Assembly: GCA_030248135.1 (NCBI GenBank)
Contig: JASANC010000141.1
Coordinates: 1 to 31,132, forward strand
Direction: 5' to 3'
DNA: 31,132 nt
DNA from: Theristus sp. LFF4_11
Taxonomy: Eukaryota; Nematoda; Chromadorea; Monhysterida; Xyalidae
The stretch's first letter is position 1. Each line of letters opens with the position of its first letter. A program made the translations under genes and the position numbers. Positions 21,001 to 30,791 of the stretch are shown here, piece by piece. The notes beneath the pieces were generated by a model. It had not been told where the DNA came from and searched no databases. It worked only from the letters and a program-made list of their open reading frames with translations.

Positions 21001-23137
21001 CCGTGACCGCACGAATGCCACCAACAGGTGAATCGTGTTGTCGCCAATGAGGGAACATTTGAGACACGCAGGTCGCCATGTTGGTGTGACTTGACACGCA
21101 ATTTGAGATTCGTTTCATTGGTGCTTATAGCAGATGTGCACGCTAGGAATAAAAAAACAACAACTTTCAGTGTTCTAATTTTGAAATCTGACAAGTTACT
21201 GAGTGCGACGTACATTTTACTTGTCAAGCATGTGCTCAATGCTTTGCCGGTTTTCAGGCGTTGGCATGCTGCCCGCTGGTCTGTCCCCTCAACAGCAGCA
21301 CCTGGCATCACCGACGTCAATGGGCGATGGTGCGTTCAGGGCAGCGATGATGCAGCGGAGTCAACACGCTGGCCAAGGCCCGCAGAGCATGTTCATGGGA
21401 CCGCCGCCACCGCACGCGCAATTTCCGCCGCACGGTTTGCCAGAAGTTTCTGACTTTCTCTGAATTTGATTGGACTGCTTTACGTTTGAGTGCATGTGCT
21501 TTCGGAATTTTGAATGTTTCCGAGTTTTTTCTGGATTGGACTGCAATGTGAATGTTTTGAGTCTTCCGGAATTTTATCAGTCCAGTTGCGACGCACGCAG
21601 GCTATCCGCCACCAACGCCGTCGCAGGTGCAGCAGCCAGTTTCGCAGCGTCTCGCACCGCCATTCCCGTCAGCAGCGGTCGCATCGCCGCCGGCCACTGC
21701 AGGCCCCCCAATGTCGCCATTTATGGCCATCACCTCGCGAGCGCCGTTTCCAGCCGCCGCCCACTCTGCGTCTCCGTCTGTCGCCGGCGGCCCACCCCCG
21801 CCGTACGCGCAAAGTGAGCTTTAGTCGACGTTTCCAACAAACAAAATCTTGTGTAGCCTATTTACTTAAAGGTGTCGCGCGGAAATGACGTCATGTGGTC
21901 TGATGCCTGCACAGCAACCCGAACTTTCAGTTTTGCTGATCCGTTCACTTGAGGAAAAGTGGAGATTCTTTGCGTCAGAAAAATACGTAAAAGGGTCAAA
22001 TGAGCCTGTGCAATGACAAAGGGGCGTTTTAAACGACGAACAGTCTTTCGGTCGGAATAAATCAGAAATGGCGAATCAGAATACGTCAGCAAATGTGCGT
22101 TTCAATGAGAATATAATGTTGCGACAGTGGTTATTGCAGGTGCACTCCGGCCTGGTCAGGCTCAAGGACAACCGTGGCCTGCAGCTGCTGCTGTGCGTGC
22201 TCCGTTTCCAGCGGCAGCCGCCGGTCAAATGCGAGCAGCCATGAGTCGCCCTCCTTTTGGGCAGCCCTCGCCGTTGGGCAACAGACCGGGTGAGCCATGT
22301 TGCTTTTGGCTGGACTCGCAATTACAAGTTACAACCGCTCATGGCTCTGCTGGTAACACAGATTAAGGTCAAAACACCGTTTCGTTTTTTTTGTCCGTAC
22401 GCACAGACGTCGTTGTAAATCCTGTGTGCAAATTAATTGTGTCCGTAAGATAACACAAGACACGATTTCGAAATCGCGTGGCCATTTTTAAGTGGCATGT
22501 GCGTGCGTGCGCACGAAAAACTGCTAGTTAGTTAGACCGTTGCTGTTCGTGTGGAGCCCCGCCGAGGGATGTATCAGCACGCAAGCACTTGATGTAAATG
22601 AAACTATGGGCGCTCTACTTCTGGGCGTTGTGCACGAAATTCTTAAGTGTCCTGGTGAAAATCGTTAGAACAAAAGTTACAATAGGACAACATCAGTGTC
22701 AAGTTGTTGTTGTGTGTGACCACAAGTGAACGCACGTTTCGCCGCAGGAATGTCGCCAAGTCTACGTGGCACACTCACTCAACAACAGCAACCACCCGCC
22801 TACCAGAGCGCGTCGCCGCAGAGGCAGAAACGGTTGTCCGCTGGTATGTTGAAACTTTTGAATAACTAATGTCTGTGAGCAGATACGATTGAGAACTGCC
22901 GCATCCAGCATGCAAAAAATGCTTTTCGACGTGTGCAAAACAAACCACGCTCGTTCTCAAATGTGCGCCCGTTTGCATGAGCGAGCATTCTGATTTGTCG
23001 CAGGCACCTCGAGCACACCGCCGATGCGTGTGGACGCCGCTGGCGCACAGACGGCTGGCAGCACGGCAGCACCGGACGTGGAGGTGATGAGCTCAGACTC
23101 GTCCAGCAGCTCGTCAAGTGACAGTGAGGAGAAGTGA
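18035..23137 (+). CDS. med4: Mediator complex subunit 4 with extended Pro/Ala/Gln-rich C-terminus
   Basis: Nine exons: 18035-18230, 19897-20012, 20234-20377, 20886-21027, 21258-21434, 21601-21813, 22140-22289, 22748-22843, 23004-23137; phases close, giving 455 residues. MED4 is part of the Mediator middle module, which links transcription factors to RNA polymerase II in the nucleus. Recognised: an N-terminal helical region (LKEQLNDTLDDVQGVLLQL, residues 6-24), a coiled coil about residues 67-104 (IIERLKSEVQKRDAHIDTM), and the family core KLAHRISRTNAVAAPLTW. GDPERPFPTDVEMRQGWL follows about 20 codons later in spliced order. The end is MSSDSSSSSSSDSEEK, an acidic serine tail like that of animal MED4. 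Between them, residues about 200-410 are low-complexity and rich in Pro, Ala, Gln and Met, which makes the protein much longer than the ~270 residues of human MED4. Introns 4 to 8 are all phase 1, so exons 5-8 could each be skipped in frame. Intron 1 carries a hAT insertion. Confidence 0.95.
18348..19847. mobile_element. hAT transposon (decayed, 1,500 bp) in MED4 intron 1
   Basis: The ends are TAGGGATGGA and TCCATCCCTA. They are flanked by a perfect 8-bp duplication GTTGATAT (18340-18347 and 19848-19855), the hAT hallmark. Subterminal regions 18358-18440 and 19741-19840 are packed with CCGGATCCGG and CCGGATTCCGG motifs, probably transposase-binding repeats. The interior holds a broken hAT transposase gene. 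The element is shorter than typical autonomous hATs, and the host exons on both sides are intact. Confidence 0.95.
18890..19595 (+). pseudogene. hAT transposase remnant (C-terminal part with dimerisation domain)
   Basis: The last open stretch, 19137-19595, ends in the hAT C-terminal dimerisation signature: YPKLSTIARRYLAPLPTSV, then ASERMFSEARQVF, RRSRLSTQNAEKVMFLNGML and a stop. Upstream, in a different frame, TYVDPRFKNTAVVFENEG is the usual hAT DPRFK segment. Before that, VLPAVCALKQRIEQ lies in yet another frame. At least two frameshifts therefore separate the pieces, and the N-terminal zinc finger and catalytic core are missing or unrecognised. It is not expected to be active. Confidence 0.88.
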
Positions 23138-23357
23138 ACTGGCAGTGAACATGTGCAAAAAAACCAATAGACGAGCACTTGATACTACCAATTATTCAGG
23201 GCGACCATAAAAATTCATTGTCTGTTCCGTCGTTGTTTGTTATTGTTTTGTTGCTACACATGTTACAAATTGGATTTAGTGTAATTTTTCTTCAAACGAA
23301 CAACGATTGGAACAAAGCACAACAACAATTCCTGAAACGTGAGACCACAACGATAAA

Positions 23358-23363
23358 AATAAA
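23358..23363 (+). terminator. Candidate MED4 polyadenylation signal
   Basis: AATAAA, about 220 bases after the MED4 stop codon, on the coding strand. It is the first canonical signal noticed downstream. Confidence 0.45.
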
Positions 23364-23819
23364 GGCCCTTCAGAAGTTTACGTTGCACAAAATCCCCCAT
23401 TCATAAATTATCATAAGCACGTATGAAACCCAAAAATAACAACTGAGAAAAAACAACGGTTAAAACTAAAAACCACCAGAATTAAGAAAAATCACAGACC
23501 TGTTTTCGAACAACCACGAGCTGCAAAAGCGGAACATGACATGACCACGTAAACAACCAAAACAAAAAGGTGTACCTAAAAGTCCATAGGAACGAGAGCA
23601 AAGTGGTCAAAAACTTTGGCTAAATGGCCGAATTGAAAGCTTGAAAGTAACTCAACACATCGGCTTAGGCTACATTTTCAAAACAAGTTTTTGACCCACA
23701 TGCTGTCACCAGCAATATCGGTTACAAAATTGAAACGTGGCGGTAAACCAGTGTCCATATGAATTGAAACAAAGATCAATCAAGCGGCAGATCATTTTTT
23801 TGCCCACGTAATCAATGGA
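23364..23819. other. Convergent intergenic region, MED4 to CRELD
   Basis: A short AT-rich gap between the MED4 3' end (plus) and the CRELD 3' end (minus). No gene, RNA or repeat was recognised. Confidence 0.5.
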
Positions 23820-23962
23820 TCAGAGTTCTCCATGCGACTTGTCCATCGTGGCACCCCCAGTTTCAACGTTGTCAGTCTCAGCTTCATTCAAGTTGTCGTA
23901 ATCGTAATCCTCGTCGGAGCCTTCGTCGTTTTCACTGTCAGTTTCGTTGGACGGTTTTTCTT
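23820..23962 (-). CDS. Alternative CRELD terminal exon, acidic tail ending HGEL
   Basis: Open from the acceptor TTTGAGTTTCAG to a TGA. It encodes 46 whole residues plus a split codon, very rich in Asp/Glu (for example NDEGSDEDYDYDN), and ends KSHGEL. It joins in phase (phase 1) to a GTGGGG donor at 24490/24491 inside the last membrane exon, directly after the second hydrophobic segment. Without this splice, translation runs on to the stop at 24414. The donor is not strong, so the model is likely but unproven; the exon could instead belong to another unrecognised transcript. Confidence 0.65.
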
Positions 23963-26900
23963 CTGAAACTCAAACCGCCCATAAGTAGACTCAGAAAAGA
24001 AAGGAGGATATCGCGAAAAAACATATTGACTTTCCGAAAACAGTCAAAACCTTTTATTTCGCATGTGTATTATATAACATGACAGCACATTATGACCACC
24101 AAACACTTCACAACTTATCAGAATAACTCAACAAAACCACATATCGTGCTATTGCGTGGAAAAGCGAAAAACCCATTCATTTAGTTCTTATTCGAAATCC
24201 ATCGAAAAACTCAACTCAATCGAACTAAAACAACTTGTTTCGGTCGGTACGGCATAAAATGACACATGGACATGACCAGAGAGAACGCAACACACGTACG
24301 ACGTGCACACCAAAGTGAAACGAAACCACAACAATGCACAACAGTCGAGTTCTGGGTGGAGTGAACGCCAAAGCATCACAATTCGCACATGCGAGTCAGT
24401 CGCAGTGCCGCAATCACCGGCTCGGCGATGTGCCTGTTTTGAATGTGCGTGCCGTCTTCGACAGGTCCTTCGTCAGCCACTCCGCCCCACCGCCGAACTC
24501 AATGTACCAAAGGATTGCGAGTGCCACTGCGTATGCGACGGCCAAAGCAGCGCTGCGCTGATGCACCACCAGCAACAGGCAGAGCACCACGCCGAACAGC
24601 GACGCACAGCGCAGCACCTGTTCGGCGGTCATGCCAAACGGATACGGACCACGCGCGGCGTCGTCGCCAGCGGCATCTGCAATGGCATTCGCTTGCACCG
24701 ACGGCACTTTTGCGAGGTGCTCTTGATACGAACGCAATTGGTCAAGCACACACCACCACGGTCAATCAAAGTGTGCGAAAACTCTGGAGAGGAGATTTTC
24801 TGCCGTTTTTCAACATCTTACGCACAGCATAGCTGACGAACTTTGACAGTCTACTAATTTCAATTTTTATATCAATTATGCGACTCAATGCGTTTGCATC
24901 CGTGGAAAAGAAACTAGTTTCATTCTTAATGTGGTAATCGACCTAATCAAAACAGCCCAATTGACCCGGCCCTGTTGCAAGGACTCGGATCACTTTACCA
25001 ATTTTGAATTCCCGCGTCACGCACGAAACTGTTTACCTATCTGTGCGCGCATTTCGTCACGCAACCAAAAATAAAAGATAATATTTTATCATCAGTGATT
25101 CTCTCATCAGTATCACTGACCATGCGATATAGGCAAAGCCATGAAAAACCCGCTCAGATGCAGTCGAAAAAACCGTTCGCTCTCGTTCACGTTTGACTCG
25201 ATTTCGTAAAGCATGAACAAAACAAATACTAGCAAAGATAAATCGGGCGAACAACGCAATATTTCTATCGGACTGAAATAAACAACGCAATGCAAGCCTG
25301 CATCTGCATATCATCACACCACAATCAAACCAACTACCATTATTCAAACCGAAATACTGCACATCCATCTTGTCCACTACACACATGCCGTACACGACAC
25401 AGATAGGTACACAACGGCACAGTACGCACAAACAAACCGTCCGACAACAATACGTCAAAGAAACAAACTTGCGTTCAGACTGCTCTACCAACCAGGTAAG
25501 GTAAGGCACATCAAACGCCAACGCAATGCAACAGATCATGCAACACCGATCACATCACATCACAGTAAATCTCCGCACGGCGCACACACGCAATTGTTCA
25601 AGAAAGCGTTCAACAAAAAGACATGCATTCCGCAGAAGCAGCACTCACCGGCAACAGGCACACATTTGCCGAGTTCTTTCTTGTACGAGTGAATGCAACT
25701 GCAGTCGTACGAGCCAGCCGTGTTGACGCACACTGAGAATTTGTCGTCGGCGCACGGATTGGAGTCGGACGCGCATTCATTCACGTCTGAAAAAGATAAA
25801 AAAACAAGATGACGGTTGGCAACTGCAAAGAGTGAAAAGATGATGAAGCGAGTGAACCTTGACAAACGCCGTCCACTCTTTGCCAGCCGGACTTGCACTC
25901 GACGCAGTGCTCCGGTCCAAACTGTGTGCAACCACCCTTGCATGACGGGTGACACGCTGCAATGCTTTCTTTCAGAGGTTCACAATTATCTTTTCCGAAA
26001 CGAAACGGCCTGCAAATACTAAACAGCCAAGCCACCTTCGCATGTGACACTCGTATCGTTCTGTTCACTGGCGAAATAGTTCGTGGCACATTTCCGGCAC
26101 AGTTTACCCGTGTAACCGGTGTTGCATTCGCAGCGGCCGGAGCCAAAACGGTCACCGTCGCCCTAAATAAACACGTTGCAATTCAAAACATCGCAACTGA
26201 TCCGGCATCATTTAGGGGACTCAATGGCGTTCTGTGCGCTTCTCTGAGTAGCCCTGGCTAAAAACAACGCCTAAAATCCCAACAACAACAACAAAGAGGA
26301 TTCGGATCACCAAACCAATTTTGAATTCCCGCGTCATGCTTACCACTGTTTACCTATACATGTGCGCATTGAGTCTCGGAACCAAAATAAACGACAATAG
26401 AATATGAATATGGATTTGAGTAATTGTCTTTTTCAATTCTGCGACTCATTGCATTTGCAGGCATCGAAAGCAAATCGGTTTCTTGTGTGATGCGGCAATT
26501 TAAAATGACTTCGGTGACTCAACGGTATCTCAGGAACACGGGTCACTTCACTATTTTTAAATTCCCGCGTCAACCATGAAACTGCTTACATCTCTATGAG
26601 TATGCGCACATTCAGTCACAGCTGACAGCACCAAAACAAAAGATGACCAAAAATCACCGAAAAAGCTCACCATGCACTTTCCACGACCGAAACACGGCTG
26701 GCCAGATTCAGCAGTGCCCGGGCACGCTTCACAGTCCATTCCAAACGTTCCTTTGGGGCAACACACTTTCAGCGTCGCGATGCACATCCACGCGTGCAGG
26801 TCAGCTTTGGTCGACTGCTTGTGGTAGTACCAGTTTTCAAGGGTCTCTTCGTGTTCCTCGAGAAACGTGTGACACTGGAATCGAAATTAAAATGTTTTGG

Positions 26901-27496
26901 TGAAGGAGAAGGGAATGAACCAAACTGAAGCACCAACAACTCACGGCATTTTCAGCGTCTTTGTCCGTGGAAAGCGGAAAACCATACAAATCGTAGCCCT
27001 TCGGCAATGAATCAGCTTTTTTACAGACGTGGTCCAATATTTCAACAAAACGCGTTTCACTGTTAAAACAAACGAGAGTTTAAGAGTTTACGATGCAGAA
27101 ATGAGAAGTTATTGTTTACAATAAAACGTTGGAGAGTTCTGGCTTTTGGCAGCATGCTTGCACGACTTCAGCGTTCACCTTATTCCAACGCAAAAGCTCC
27201 AAAACAACCTCGTTCTGTATTTGCCGAGCTTGTCCTCTTCCCATGCGGTGTTGCCACCACCGAAATGACTGTTCTTCGTGTCTTCCATTCCCTGAAATGA
27301 AATTATATGCGAGCGATTTGAGAATTGTCCCACTTAGCGAACCAAAAAGGCCAACCGACCTTCTTGAACGTCTCCACCAGCAAACGGCATGCGTTGCACT
27401 TTTTTGTTTGCGCAAGCGGTGTCGTCAAACACAGTAAAACCAACAGAGTGCACCAGAAAACGGCACTTTTTGAGCGGAATACAAAAGAAGACGGCA
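23820..27496 (-). CDS. CRELD-family protein (cysteine-rich with EGF-like domains), membrane-anchored
   Basis: Exons in minus order: 27496-27360 (5' end unresolved), 27291-27209, 27059-26945, 26874-26671, 26162-26036, 25989-25858, 25786-25649, then 24721-24414 (stop) or 24721-24491 joined to 23962-23820. Phases close throughout. CRELD proteins are ER/membrane chaperone-like proteins that help receptors fold, including acetylcholine receptors in worms. Seen: signal peptide FWCTLLVLLCLTTPLAQ then CNACRLLVETF; GGGNTAWEEDKLGKY; SETRFVEILDHVC; WYYHKQ...LHAWMC and LKVCCPKGTFGMDC; EGF-like RCECNTGYTGKLC; HCVECKSGWQRVDGVC; and calcium-binding EGF DVNECASDSNPC. Two hydrophobic segments follow (VLRCASLFGVVLCLLLVV and AALAVAYAVALAILWYIE). 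The first exon follows an acceptor TTTCACTTTCAG. If the preceding exon ends in A, the split codon would be ATG right before the signal peptide; otherwise the start lies in an upstream exon. Same strand as the four-pass gene, about 1.4 kb downstream of it. Confidence 0.93.
24053..24058 (-). terminator. Candidate polyadenylation signal for the short CRELD form
   Basis: AATAAA on the minus strand, about 355 bases after the stop at 24414 and before the acidic exon begins at 23962. This position would let the unspliced form end its transcript inside the last intron. Confidence 0.4.
24855..25090. mobile_element. MITE family copy A (CRELD intron)
   Basis: Roughly 230 bp bounded by ATGCGACTCAATGCG and, inverted, GCGCATTTCGTCACGC. 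It contains the diagnostic core TTTGAATTCCCGCGTCA and GAAACTGTTTACCTAT. The same core recurs at 26290-26400, 26425-26645 and, reversed, 30225-30435. No coding capacity. Confidence 0.7.
26290..26400. mobile_element. MITE family copy B, partial (CRELD intron)
   Basis: Contains GGATCACCAAACCAATTTTG, then AATTCCCGCGTCA, CTGTTTACCTAT and GCGCATTGAGTCTCGGAACC. This is only the right half of the unit; copy C follows directly in the same orientation. Confidence 0.65.
26425..26645. mobile_element. MITE family copy C (CRELD intron)
   Basis: Full unit starting TTTTTCAATTCTGCGACTCA, with core AAATTCCCGCGTCA and GAAACTGCTTACAT, and ending near GCGCACATTCAGTCAC. Diverged from copy A by scattered changes. 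It ends about 25 bases from the donor of the exon 26874-26671. Confidence 0.65.
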
Positions 27497-28898
27497 CTGA
27501 AAGTGAAAGCGACGACGATGAAAGAGTGTCAGTGGGTTTTCTGCGATCCAAGGCTCGTTGTCTGCTGCAGCAACAGTGCACCCGAGGTTTTGCGAGAGAG
27601 AATTGCGAAAAATTATTTGCGATTATTTTGGACGCCATCGTCACGATTTCTGTCATTCGAAGTTCAGACGACACCGACGACGACGATGTTGTTTTAATTT
27701 TTAACAGACCCGACGTGCCCACCACCACCAACGAGATTGTTCGTTCGTCCGATTCAGTCAGAAAACGTTACCGGCCACACCACCACCACAAATGATTCAT
27801 TGTGTTCACTCTTCACAGGTTCACACAATATACGTGAAGCCTAAAAGAAACAAAAATTCATAAAAGAAAATCTGGCATCAATGGCGTGGCACAACTGCAC
27901 AAACACGAAAAGTTGAAAAAAGCATTCAGCGTCTCGTCTGCCATGTTCAAGTGCTAAATGCACAGCAAGACAGCATGAACGTCGAAGACAAGACAAAGAA
28001 CATTATGTATGACCAAGCAAATGAACAAAAGATGAAAGAATTCAGACAATAAAATTTACTGGGTGTCTCTTTGGGAACAGCAAGGCAGTTTTGAAATAAA
28101 TGTTAAAACAAGTTGATTGATACGTCATACTCATACGTCGCATAGGCAACAAATTGTTTGTGTTTTGTTGATGTCTAGTCCATTAACGAGCTCATGAAAC
28201 CAATTGCAGAAGCTTGGACGCCGGTTCGGCGGTATCCGTCCGAACTTTGCTCGGCTCGGCCTCCTCGCCGCCTCGGCCATAGCTAGGGTTCAAATTTTTT
28301 TAACTTTTCAAAATTTTTAACCGTGATTTTACACATCAAATGTGAAGAAAACTGCTTGTCAACTCTTGATTGTTGCCGATTTGTCGTCTCGAAGAAGCGC
28401 GGCGTTGTCCATCAACAACAACGTGAACCGGTGCGTTTTCTATCTCAAGTATTCAAGAAACTAAGTATTCATTTTTTTCGAACCCTACCGAACCGATAGC
28501 TATAGGTAATTAATAAAAAACTTTTGAAATATTAAAAAAATCCGAACTCTGCAACGACGACACACAAACACGCTTGTTTGTTCGTAATCGTACCGTATGT
28601 TAGTTAGTATGACGTGTACATTCGCTCCCTAAAACTGAGAATTTCTGCTGGATAAAATCGCGACCAAACATCGCTGGAATATGGAACGTATTTTTATTTC
28701 GAATTACAACATTCAAAACTACATTAACACAAACACCATGCAAAAAATGAAAACACAAGATGAAATAATAAGCAAACAATCGACCAAAAAACAAGTCAAG
28801 TCAAATGCGAATATAATAATAACCTTCAAAATTCACGTTCGCATAGCCATCTACTGCGCAATATTCGCTGAATGATAACAACAATGAAGTTCAAAAGT
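27497..28898. other. Region between the four-pass gene and CRELD, including CRELD 5' flank
   Basis: No complete gene recognised. Minus-strand frames reading into the CRELD exon run up to about 27731 and may include true 5' coding sequence. A possible short hAT-like MITE lies at about 28284-28488: TAGGGTTC and GAACCCTA as inverted ends with AT-rich interior, but without a clear target duplication. A candidate AATAAA for the four-pass gene is at 28693-28698 on the minus strand. Confidence 0.4.
28693..28698 (-). terminator. Candidate polyadenylation signal of the four-pass membrane protein gene
   Basis: AATAAA on the minus strand about 200 bases after the stop codon at 28899. Confidence 0.4.
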
Positions 28899-30195
28899 TC
28901 ACAGTTTTGTTCGTTCATGATCGATCAGACTTTGTGATCGGAGGCGTGCCAGATATTTATGTCGTTTGAATTCCAGTTTATCAACAAGAAATTTTCGCAC
29001 TGTCAACAGCATCAAAACTACCGGTGCCACCCAAATTGCGGCAAAACCAAACAGCAGCACGATGCGCCAAGCTCGCATGTAGCGTTCTGAAAGTGAACTT
29101 TTAACATTCGTTCAAAACTAAAAACTGAAGGTTTGCATAACATCTCTTGGACATTTTTAACCAACCCAGCGGTGTATCCTCCAGAATCACAGGTCGAAAT
29201 TTCTCGTATTCATCAGTTGTTGTCGTGGTGGTCGTCGTCGTTGTTGTCGTTGTAAACTTGACGAATTTTGACGATCGCTTAACATTGTATTGCACTTGTT
29301 CGTTACCTTTCCGAATGTACGTAAGCATTGCATACAAGTGCAGAATTTTCTCGGCCGCATCTTGCTGTCCGAATGCAAGCCAAAAGCCGGAACCCACGGC
29401 GCATCCAATCATGCTGATGAACCAGACAATCTGACGTGGATTGAACCAGTTTATTCCATAAGAAGTCACTCAACCATTCTGAACCAACTGCACAACATAT
29501 GTTGAGCTTTCAGCGTTGCATTAGAAAAAACGATTCCGAAGCTTTCTGGTGCGGTGCAAAGTAAAAAGCTCCCTATGACGTATTGACAAACACTCGCATT
29601 CGAATACAGGCGGCGTCTCTTGCTGTCTCATTTTTCGTGAATAATTTTTACGTTATGCAGCGAAATGTAATACTTCACGCGGAATATATCATCGAATCGT
29701 CACTGAAAAATTAGGCCCCGTAATAGGTCAACAAAACTCACCGACACAGCAATTGGTACGTTTACGAATTTCGGTGAGTTTCCATGGACGGCAATCAAAA
29801 GCGCCAGACAGCAAACGCCCAGAACGGCGCAGACGACGATGGAGACCGAAAACGGAACATTTCCAGCGTTTTCAATGAAGCGCATGTAGAGAGGCGTCAC
29901 AAACGCAGATAGAATGCCAAAATAACCGGCAATCAATGCAGCTGGCTGGAAATATTTTGAACGTTATTCTTACAAGGTGCAGGTTTGGTCAACTTATGGG
30001 ATCGTGAAAGTCAACTTGAAAGTGTTTTCCTATGATAATGCACGTATTCTCCGTCCTGTGTTTTTTCAACAGCATGTCTGTTACTGGAACCTGTTAAATT
30101 TTTACCTTTGAATGTATCTCTCCGCAACAGCAATAGTATTTGGATTTCTGTGGATCAAATGTATCCACCGGATCATCCACGCGCACCAAATCCAT
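28899..30195 (-). CDS. Four-pass membrane protein, possibly LAPTM/DUF7027-like
   Basis: Four exons in minus order: 30195-30106, 29945-29742, 29430-29166, 29086-28899; all joints in phase, giving 248 residues. The start ATG begins MDLVRVDDPVDTF. Next comes a cysteine cluster KYYCCCGEIHSK and four hydrophobic segments: about residues 31-56 (ALIAGYFGILSAFVTPLYM), 62-88 (VSIVVCAVLGVCCLALLIAV), 99-119 (IVWFISMIGCAVGSGFWLAF) and 192-215 (IVLLFGFAAIWVAPVVLMLL). A basic tail ends the protein. The loop between segments 3 and 4 holds 13 consecutive threonines. A Cys cluster before the first of four membrane segments recalls nematode LAPTM4/DUF7027-type lysosomal proteins, but no diagnostic motif was confirmed, so the function is unknown. 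Donors GTGAGT and GTAAAA and acceptors TTTCCAG and CTTTCAG support the model. Confidence 0.8.
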
Positions 30196-30224
30196 CTACT
30201 TTTTAAATGAGCTATGATCTTTTA

Positions 30225-30435
30225 TTTTGATCTCGAGACTTAGTTCACGCATAGATAGGTTTATGTAAACAGTTTGATGATGACGCGGTAATAAAAATTG
30301 GCAAAGTGATCCAAGTCCCCTAAATAGGGCCGAGTCACTTAGGCAATTTTAAATCACCACATAACGATTGACAATAGTTTCCTTTCTACGTCTGCACGCA
30401 TTGAGTCGCAGAACCTAAAAAATTGATAATATACA
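30225..30435. mobile_element. MITE family copy D (reverse orientation)
   Basis: Reverse-orientation match to copies A-C. It has GCATAGATAGG...GTAAACAGTTTG, the inverse of CTGTTTACCTAT, and ends CGCATTGAGTCGCAGAACC, the inverse of the ..CTGCGACTCAATGCG end. It lies immediately upstream of the four-pass protein gene. Confidence 0.6.
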
Positions 30436-30719
30436 AGAAACTGAAAACTTTGTTTTCACTTCTAATAAAGTTTGACAACTGATTTAAAAAAAAGTTAACG
30501 CGTCACCTTTCCTGTAAAAAGAGTCTTCCTTTTAACACATCGACAAAAATGCCTTCCATTTGACATCTGTTTTGATAAATGCTGCCACTGCAAAGTGTCA
30601 CCGCAGTGCACAGCTTCAAACACAGCTTTTTTTACGTGAATTATTTTAACTTTTTAACCCAACATCAAAAATTGATATGGATGCGAAAAAAGTTTGCCAT
30701 TTGCCCCGCCCCCCCCCCC

Positions 30720-30791
<72 letters not shown>

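Noticed and set aside
25057..25539. 160-residue minus-strand frame in the CRELD intron
   Set aside because: It overlaps MITE copy A and intron sequence between two well-supported CRELD exons and has no recognised domain.
27325..27795. 156-residue plus-strand frame with an acidic patch
   Set aside because: It is antisense to the CRELD signal-peptide exon and its 5' flank; the minus-strand reading is supported by family motifs.
28284..28488. Short hAT-like MITE with TAGGGTTC/GAACCCTA ends
   Set aside because: Only 8 bp of terminal match and no convincing target duplication; kept as a remark in the region description only.
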